A DNA stretch of 64,000 nucleotides from NCBI GenBank assembly GCA_028722305.1, contig JAQYHB010000001.1, positions 40,608 through 104,607 of the forward strand. The letters run 5' to 3'. The translations under genes were made by a program, and so were the position numbers. Every line of letters begins with the position of its first letter. Within the stretch, counting starts at the first letter, position 1. The notes below the pieces were generated by a model. That model was not told the origin of the DNA, made no database searches, and saw nothing but the letters and a program-made list of their open reading frames with translations. The stretch is from Spirochaetales bacterium (GTDB lineage Bacteria; Spirochaetota; Spirochaetia; Sphaerochaetales; Sphaerochaetaceae). Shown here in pieces: positions 59,529 to 64,000 of the stretch.

Positions 59529-59548
59529 GTATAAATGCAAATTTATAC
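59529..59548. promoter_or_regulatory. ARG-box-like palindrome at the argF promoter
   Basis: GTATAAA-tgcaaa-TTTATAC is a perfect 7-bp inverted repeat directly before the -35, overlapping the last codons of rmuC. A second A/T-rich CATAAATATGCATT lies in the spacer at 59507-59520. AT-rich palindromes with TGCAT/TTTATA halves resemble ArgR/AhrC boxes. Confidence 0.45.
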
Positions 59549-60766
59549 AGAATCCTGCAACATGTCGGTTGCCTTGTCGCCCTCCATCAGTTCCACCGAG
59601 CTGAGCTTCCGGTCCATCATCCTTGTGCGCTTGGATACCTCGTCGAAAGACCTGGCGACCAAGACGATCCGTTTCTGGGCGGTGTCCAGCTCTTCTCCGA
59701 ATCGGCCAAATTCCGTGCGGACAGCGGAAAGGACCTTCCAGACCTCCTCACTACGCTTCTGGATCGCCAAGGTCCGGAACCCCATCTGCAGGCTGTTGAG
59801 GATCGCGGCCAAGGTCGTCGGTCCGCTGACCACCACCTTGTAGGTGCGCTGCAGGTCGTCGACGATGCCGGGAATCCGGATCACCTCGGCATACAGCCCC
59901 TCGCTGGGCAGGAACATGATTCCGAAAGCTGTGGTATGCGGCGGGTCGAGGTATTTGGTGGAGATATCCTTCGCCTCCCCCTTCACGCGAACCTCCAGCG
60001 CGCGCCGGGCAAGCTGCAGGGCGTCACGATCGCCCGACTCCTGGGCGTTGAGGATCCGTTCGAAATCCTCCTTGGGGAACTTGCAGTCAATCGGAAGGTA
60101 GACGACGTCGCTACCGGTACCAGGAAGGCGGACAGCGAACTCGACCCGCAGTCCGCTCTGCGGCTTGCATTCGACATTCTCCTCGTACTGGCTTGGCGCG
60201 AGAATGTCGTCCAGGATATTTTTCGCCTGGACTTCGCCCATGGTACCGCGGGTCTTGATGTTCCCCATCAGCCGTTTCAGGTCATCAACCCCGCTGGTCA
60301 GCTCCTTGACCTGTCCCAGACCCTCGTAGACCTTGTTCAATTGGGCGCTGACGGCAGAGAACGAGGTGCTCAGAGAGCTCTTCAGGCGCGTGTCGACACT
60401 CTCCTGCAGGCTAAGAATCCGTTTCTCGTTGTCGCTCCGGATGGTTTCCAGGCTGGCAGCAACCTGTTGTTCCAGTTGTCCCACAGACTGCCGGTATTGC
60501 TCCATCATCCCCAAGAGTTCCTTCCGGTTCTGGCCAGAGGAATTGTCCAATCGGAACTTCAAGTCCCGAAGGCTGAGTTCCTCGCTCTGGCGGTATTGCT
60601 CAAGCATTTCCAGCAACTCTTTGCGGGTCTGGGAGTTCTCCCTCGAGACCGCCTCGATTTGGGCGGCGAGAACGGCGCCATCCCGTCCACTTCCCGCCTT
60701 CCGCGCGAGGAGCGCCAGCAACAGGACAATGGCGAACGCCAACAAGGCGACAATCAGATATTCCAT
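59543..60766 (-). CDS. rmuC: RmuC-family DNA recombination protein
   Basis: The RmuC family limits DNA inversions in E. coli and has a restriction-nuclease-like core. One N-terminal transmembrane helix (IVALLAFAIVLLLALLAR), a coiled coil to about residue 150, then the conserved core: GTMGEVQAKNILDDIL, LPIDCKFPKEDFERI and FLPSEGLYAEVI. ATG 60766 gives 407 aa; AGGAG lies unusually close to it, so the start is uncertain by a few codons. Alone between argF and metQ. Confidence 0.9.
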   Translation of the reverse strand: MEYLIVALLAFAIVLLLALLARKAGSGRDGAVLAAQIEAVSRENSQTRKELLEMLEQYRQSEELSLRDLKFRLDNSSGQNRKELLGMMEQYRQSVGQLEQQVAASLETIRSDNEKRILSLQESVDTRLKSSLSTSFSAVSAQLNKVYEGLGQVKELTSGVDDLKRLMGNIKTRGTMGEVQAKNILDDILAPSQYEENVECKPQSGLRVEFAVRLPGTGSDVVYLPIDCKFPKEDFERILNAQESGDRDALQLARRALEVRVKGEAKDISTKYLDPPHTTAFGIMFLPSEGLYAEVIRIPGIVDDLQRTYKVVVSGPTTLAAILNSLQMGFRTLAIQKRSEEVWKVLSAVRTEFGRFGEELDTAQKRIVLVARSFDEVSKRTRMMDRKLSSVELMEGDKATDMLQDSV

Positions 60767-60799
60767 ACTCCTACAAACATGAAACAAACGTACAGGTAA

Positions 60800-60832
60800 C
60801 AAAAAGAAAGGAGGCCCCTGGCGGGAGCCTCC
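60800..60832 (-). terminator. Terminator after metQ
   Basis: Minus strand GGAGGC (60827-60832) / GCCTCC (60810-60815), then TTTCTTTTTG. Confidence 0.8.
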
Positions 60833-60855
60833 GTGGAGGAAACGGGAAAGCACGG

Positions 60856-61680
60856 TTACTTGACCAGGACGACCTCGCCATTGGGATAGTGCTGGGCGAC
60901 GTAGTCTGCAACCTTCTGGCTCTTCAGGGCAGCGACCAGCGCCTTGATGGCGGGATCGTTCTCATGTCCAGCCTTGACGGCAATCACATTGACATACGGA
61001 GAGGAGGAATCCTCGACGAACAGGCCATCACGGGTGGCGACCAAGCCGGCGGGGATGGCGTAGTTGCCGTTGATGACGGCGGCGTCGACATCCTCAAGGA
61101 CTCTCGGCAGGGAGGCGGCCTCGACTTCCTGGAACTTCAGGTTCTTCGGATTATCCTTCACGTCGACAGGCGTGGCTTCCAGTCCGGCGTTGTCGTTCAG
61201 CTTCAGCAGACCGGCTGCCTGCAGGAGCAGAAGACCACGGCCTTCGTTGGTCGGATCATTGGGGATTGCGATAGTAGCGCCATTGGGGATATCGGCAAGG
61301 CTCTTGTACTTCTTGGAGTAAAGGGCGAACGGCTCGACATGGATTCCGCCGGCATTGACCAGATGATACCCTCTCTCCTTGTTGAAGGAATCAAGATAGG
61401 GGATGTGCTGGAAGTAGTTGGCGTCAAGCTCGCCATTCTCCAAGGCTTCGTTCGGGGTGACATAATCGGTGAACTCGACAACCTGCAGGTTGATGTTCTG
61501 CTTGGCGAGGTCGTCAACGACTAGGTTCAGCAGGGCGGCATGCGGCTCAGGGGTGGCGCCGACCTTCAGAGTGACGGGGCCCTGTGCCTGTGCGGCGCTC
61601 GCCTCTTCCTTCGAACCGTTTGCGAAAACGGCAGAAACCGACAACAAGACAGCGAAAGCAGCGACCAAAGTTTTTTTCAT
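60856..61680 (-). CDS. metQ: Methionine ABC transporter, substrate-binding protein MetQ
   Basis: Captures methionine and delivers it to MetNI. NlpA-type features: TLKVGATPEPHAALLNLV, QVVEFTDYVTPNEALENGELDANYFQHIPYLD and PNDPTNEGRGLLLLQAAGLL. The signal peptide ends SVSAVFANGSKEE and lacks the lipobox Cys of most MetQ proteins, so the protein may be periplasmic or anchored another way. 274 aa from ATG 61680; GAGGAG lies upstream. Separated from metI by a terminator and 410 nt containing its own promoter and a Met-rich leader ORF. Confidence 0.93.
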   Translation of the reverse strand: MKKTLVAAFAVLLSVSAVFANGSKEEASAAQAQGPVTLKVGATPEPHAALLNLVVDDLAKQNINLQVVEFTDYVTPNEALENGELDANYFQHIPYLDSFNKERGYHLVNAGGIHVEPFALYSKKYKSLADIPNGATIAIPNDPTNEGRGLLLLQAAGLLKLNDNAGLEATPVDVKDNPKNLKFQEVEAASLPRVLEDVDAAVINGNYAIPAGLVATRDGLFVEDSSSPYVNVIAVKAGHENDPAIKALVAALKSQKVADYVAQHYPNGEVVLVK

Positions 61681-61801
61681 AATCAAATTTCTCCTCACCA
61701 GATATGTGGATGATACACGTGTACTGTATGGAACAAACGAACACGGCATACGCCATTCGTTACAAGAAACCCAAATTGACCGTTGATGAATATGAATGAT
61801 G

Positions 61802-61873
61802 TTATGCCCGCCAGGGCATCATGAGAGACATCATGCACATGCTGTAGATAGCGAAGAATGTATCGTTCATCAT
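61802..61873 (-). CDS. Predicted methionine-rich leader peptide of metQ
   Basis: 23-codon ORF (ATG 61873, stop TAA 61804-61802) with GAGG 7 nt upstream and a promoter putting +1 about 22 nt earlier. Seven of 23 codons are ATG: positions 1, 2, 12, 14, 15, 18 and 19. The end (codons 18-23) forms a hairpin ATGCCC-tggc-GGGCAT, and codons 15-17 (ATG TCT CTC) can pair with the leader's own SD and start region (GAGAGACAT). A Met-dense leader before a methionine transporter gene looks like an attenuation peptide; function is inferred. Confidence 0.55.
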   Translation of the reverse strand: MMNDTFFAIYSMCMMSLMMPWRA

Positions 61874-61900
61874 GTCTCTCCCTCTTCTTGATGGCTCCAT

Positions 61901-61929
61901 ACGATAGCGAAACTCCGCACCAATTGCAA
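61901..61929 (-). promoter_or_regulatory. metQ promoter
   Basis: Minus strand TTGCAA (61929-61924), 17-nt spacer, TATCGT (61906-61901); +1 near 61895. Confidence 0.6.
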
Positions 61930-62041
61930 GGGGAATTTTCCCAAAATGTCATAGAAATCGATAAGTTATCAATGTAACTCATTGAATTGCAAACAGTTAT
62001 AAATCTGTAAAAATTTTCGATATATATGCATGTCTTGCATC

Positions 62042-62071
62042 AAAAAAAACAACCCTCTCGCGAGGAGAGGG
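62042..62071 (-). terminator. Terminator after metI
   Basis: Minus strand CCCTCTC-ctcgc-GAGAGGG followed by TTGTTTTTTTT; strong intrinsic terminator separating metNI from metQ. Confidence 0.9.
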
Positions 62072-62091
62072 CATAGACTCAGGAACAATGC

Positions 62092-62760
62092 TCAGCGGCT
62101 TGCCAGCATTTTGGCACTCAACTTGTTACCCGCAAACTGGATGACCTGGACCAACACGAGAATCACGATGACGGCGACCGCCATGATCTCGGGTCTGAAG
62201 CGCTGATATCCATAGCGGATGGCGAGGTCTCCAAGACCACCGCCGCCGATAGCGCCGGCCATGGCCGAGTAACCAATCAGGTTGATGATGGTCAAGGTCA
62301 CGCCATCAATCAGGCTTGGGAGCGCCTCGGGGACCAGCACCTTCACAATGATCTGCCGGTTGGTCGACCCCATTGCTCTGGCTGCCTGGATGACACCAGG
62401 ATCAACCTCCTTCAACGCCGACTCGACGACACGGGCCACGAAAGGAGCCGCGGCGATCGAAAGAGGAACGATGGTCGCTTTGGTTCCGATGGCAGTATGA
62501 AGAATCAGGCGGGAAAGGGGGAAAAGCACGATCATCAGGATGATGAAGGGAAAGCTCCGCAACACATTGACGATCTTGTCCATCACTTCGTTCAGCATGC
62601 GATGCGGGGTGATGCCGCCTTGGTCCTCACGGCTGGTCGCCATCAGCAAGACGCCCAGCGGAAATCCCAGAATCAGGGAAAAGAGCGTGGAAAAGAAGAC
62701 CATGACCAGCGTCTGGCCAGTGGCAGGCAGAATCAGGCGGGAAAAGGTAGTCCAGTTCAT
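62092..62760 (-). CDS. metI: Methionine ABC transporter permease MetI
   Basis: Membrane subunit of the methionine importer, with about five hydrophobic helices and the EAA-type coupling motif in AARAMGSTNRQIIVKVLVPEALPSLIDG. 222 aa, typical. Overlaps metN by 4 nt. Confidence 0.95.
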   Translation of the reverse strand: MNWTTFSRLILPATGQTLVMVFFSTLFSLILGFPLGVLLMATSREDQGGITPHRMLNEVMDKIVNVLRSFPFIILMIVLFPLSRLILHTAIGTKATIVPLSIAAAPFVARVVESALKEVDPGVIQAARAMGSTNRQIIVKVLVPEALPSLIDGVTLTIINLIGYSAMAGAIGGGGLGDLAIRYGYQRFRPEIMAVAVIVILVLVQVIQFAGNKLSAKMLASR

Positions 62761-63770
62761 TTCTTGACCTCCTCGACAATCAAGCCCTCACCGCGCAGGG
62801 CACTGATGACCTCAGGCAACTTCGCTGGGTCGGAGCAGATGATATCGACGTACATCGTGCCGATTTCCTCTCCTCCAACGGTCTGCACACCACCTGCACG
62901 CAGGTTGAAATCCACATCGAACTTTTTGCTGATCATGCTGATGATAGGTTTGTCGGTCACCTCGCCAGGGAAGCGGAGGATGTAGGAGCCCTTGGTGCGG
63001 GACCACTGGTAGACCGTATCGGTCTTCTTGCCCTGGTCCACCCCAACCAGACGGGAAAGGAAATCCTTGGTGACTGGATGCTGCGGCTTGCTGAAAATAT
63101 CGCTCACCTTTCCCTCCTCGACGACGACACCGTCATTCAGGACAGCAACCTCCTCGCAGGCATCACGGACAACCTCCATCTGGTGGGTGATCATCACCAC
63201 CGTCAGGCTCATCTTCTTCTGCAGCTCCTTGATCAGGTCGAGAATCGAACTGGTCGTCTGAGGGTCGAGGGCGCTCGTCGCCTCATCGCAGAAAAGGATC
63301 CCAGGATTGCACGACAGGGCGCGGGCGATGGCGACACGTTGCTTCTGACCACCGGATAGGGTACTGATACGCGCATTTTCCCTTCCGTCAAGACCAACCA
63401 CGTGCAGCAGGTCCTTGACCCGCTTGTCGATTACATCGCGCTTGTAGCCGTTGATTTCCATCGGATAGGCGATGTTGCCAGCGCAATCCCGGCTGGAGAA
63501 CAGGTTGAAGTTCTGGAAAATCATGCCGATATGGCGCCGATGCATCATCAGCTCCTCGCTAGACAGATTGTCCACGCGTTTGTCGTCGTAGTACACCTCC
63601 CCGGAATCAGGCTTCTCCAACAGGGAAATAAGCCTGACCAAGGTCGATTTGCCAGCGCCACTCTTGCCGATGATACCAAAGATCTTGTTGGAAGGAATGG
63701 TGAGGCTTACATCATTGACAGCATGAAGCTCACCATAGCTTCGCTCCAAGTGGTTCAACGTAATCTGCAT
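62757..63770 (-). CDS. metN: Methionine ABC transporter ATP-binding protein MetN
   Basis: ATPase of the importer. Walker A GKSGAGKST, signature LSGGQKQRVAIARAL, Walker B ILFCDEATSALDP and switch MITHQM. The C-terminal part (from about residue 260) is the NIL domain, which in E. coli binds methionine and inhibits transport. 337 aa. First gene of metN-metI; promoter at 63796-63823. Confidence 0.95.
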   Translation of the reverse strand: MQITLNHLERSYGELHAVNDVSLTIPSNKIFGIIGKSGAGKSTLVRLISLLEKPDSGEVYYDDKRVDNLSSEELMMHRRHIGMIFQNFNLFSSRDCAGNIAYPMEINGYKRDVIDKRVKDLLHVVGLDGRENARISTLSGGQKQRVAIARALSCNPGILFCDEATSALDPQTTSSILDLIKELQKKMSLTVVMITHQMEVVRDACEEVAVLNDGVVVEEGKVSDIFSKPQHPVTKDFLSRLVGVDQGKKTDTVYQWSRTKGSYILRFPGEVTDKPIISMISKKFDVDFNLRAGGVQTVGGEEIGTMYVDIICSDPAKLPEVISALRGEGLIVEEVKK

Positions 63771-63795
63771 GATCCGATCCTCTCATTTCTCTCAC

Positions 63796-63823
63796 TGTAT
63801 ACTGAAAAAGCAGCGACATTCAA
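63796..63823 (-). promoter_or_regulatory. metN promoter
   Basis: Minus strand TTGAAT (63823-63818), 16-nt spacer, TATACA (63801-63796). Leader of about 20 nt. Confidence 0.6.
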
Positions 63824-63859
63824 CCAGAAAGGATACAGGCAGGAGACAAAACCAGATAC

Positions 63860-63884
63860 AAAAAAAGCGTGCACAGAGGCACGC
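63860..63884 (-). terminator. rRNA operon terminator
   Basis: Minus strand GCGTGC-ctctgt-GCACGC followed by TTTTTTTG, about 25 nt after the 5S rRNA. Confidence 0.85.
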
Positions 63885-63906
63885 CCATGATGGGGGAAAA
63901 AGAAAG

Positions 63907-64000
63907 GGCCCGGCGGCTGCCTACTCTCCCGCGGGAAAACCGCAGTACCATCGGCGTGGGGGAGCTTGACTTCCGTGTTCGGGATGGGAACGGGTATGGC
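63907..64000 (-). rRNA. rrf: 5S ribosomal RNA (3' part only)
   Basis: Minus strand 3' end of 5S rRNA: CCCATCCCGAACACGGAAGTCAAGC-type loop region followed by GCGGGAGAGTAGGCAGCCGCCGGG. The 5' part and the upstream 23S and 16S genes lie beyond the right edge. The exact 3' end is estimated. Confidence 0.93.

Larger units (their letters stand above)
61681..62041 (-). promoter_or_regulatory. metQ 5' region (promoter, leader, no SAM riboswitch seen)
   Basis: This gap of about 360 nt between the metI terminator and metQ holds no larger gene. It contains an AT-rich upstream part (61931-62040), an interrupted palindrome GGGAA-AA-TTCCC (61931-61942 region), the promoter at 61901-61929, the Met-rich leader ORF (61802-61873), and downstream AACGAA...TTCGTT (about 61738-61763) and TACACGTGTA repeats. 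The conserved core sequences of SAM-I riboswitches were not found. Confidence 0.6.

Noticed and set aside
61695..61982. Open frame of 95 codons on the minus strand upstream of metQ.
   Set aside because: It runs through the metQ promoter region and leader, has no SD or recognisable domain, and is in a different frame from the Met-rich leader ORF, which fits the promoter better.
61681..62040. SAM-I riboswitch before metQ, considered because of ATCAAGAAGAGGGAGAGA.
   Set aside because: The remaining conserved core of SAM-I (the ATGAAACCCGGCAACC-type segment and its pairing arms) is not present.

Overview
The window is a gene-dense, G+C-rich bacterial chromosome segment of housekeeping genes. Several details point to a spirochaete, most likely of the Sphaerochaeta group: a TlyA-type rRNA methyltransferase, a long membrane-anchored coiled-coil protein like those of spirochaetes, a MetQ whose signal peptide ends in FANGSKEE without a lipobox cysteine, secY followed directly by rpmJ without adk/map/infA, and rny-ymdB-tlyA in one operon. 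The phylum call is inference from gene content; the genus is a guess.

Layout, left to right. 1-7600: rho (3' end outside the window), the rpsT-HU-lnt operon, ricT (PSP1 family) divergent from dus, then a divergent purD-like gene. 7747-12566: rlmB-dnaJ-dnaK and grpE, all on the minus strand. 12577-19777: a coiled-coil membrane protein, a HAD hydrolase, der and ptsI on minus, a GerMN-domain lipoprotein on plus, then tlyA. 19774-22152: ymdB and rny. 22170-37430: the merged S10-spc-alpha ribosomal cluster (rpsJ to rplQ) preceded by tuf with its own promoter and a long leader. 37509-38779: two plus-strand genes (a membrane protein and a broken outer-membrane barrel gene) sit where fusA would be expected. 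38794-51445: rpsL-rpsG, rpoBC, rplKAJL, nusG, secE, tRNA-Trp, rpmG and tRNA-Thr. 51626-55132: glycogen phosphorylase, a DUF554 gene remnant, a MobA-like nucleotidyltransferase and the clpB terminator. 55154-63823: clpB, a TetR regulator, argF, rmuC and the methionine transporter metN-metI-metQ. The right edge holds the 3' part of a 5S rRNA, so an rRNA operon lies beyond it on the minus strand.

Most genes serve transcription, translation and protein folding. The most interesting signals are regulatory. (1) grpE, dnaK and clpB share a promoter block with GTGAG directly before the -10 box and no CIRCE or sigma-32 site. (2) metQ is preceded by its own promoter and a 23-codon leader ORF with seven Met codons, which suggests attenuation by methionine. 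(3) Five genes (ricT, dus, ptsI, the GerMN gene and the MobA-like gene) have promoters placed so that transcription should start within about 0-5 nt of the start codon, and they lack convincing Shine-Dalgarno sequences, so their mRNAs are probably leaderless. (4) tuf has a roughly 260-nt leader ending in a hairpin beside its ribosome-binding site. Two gene remnants (38213-38779 and 54238-54456) can be read directly from in-frame stops.
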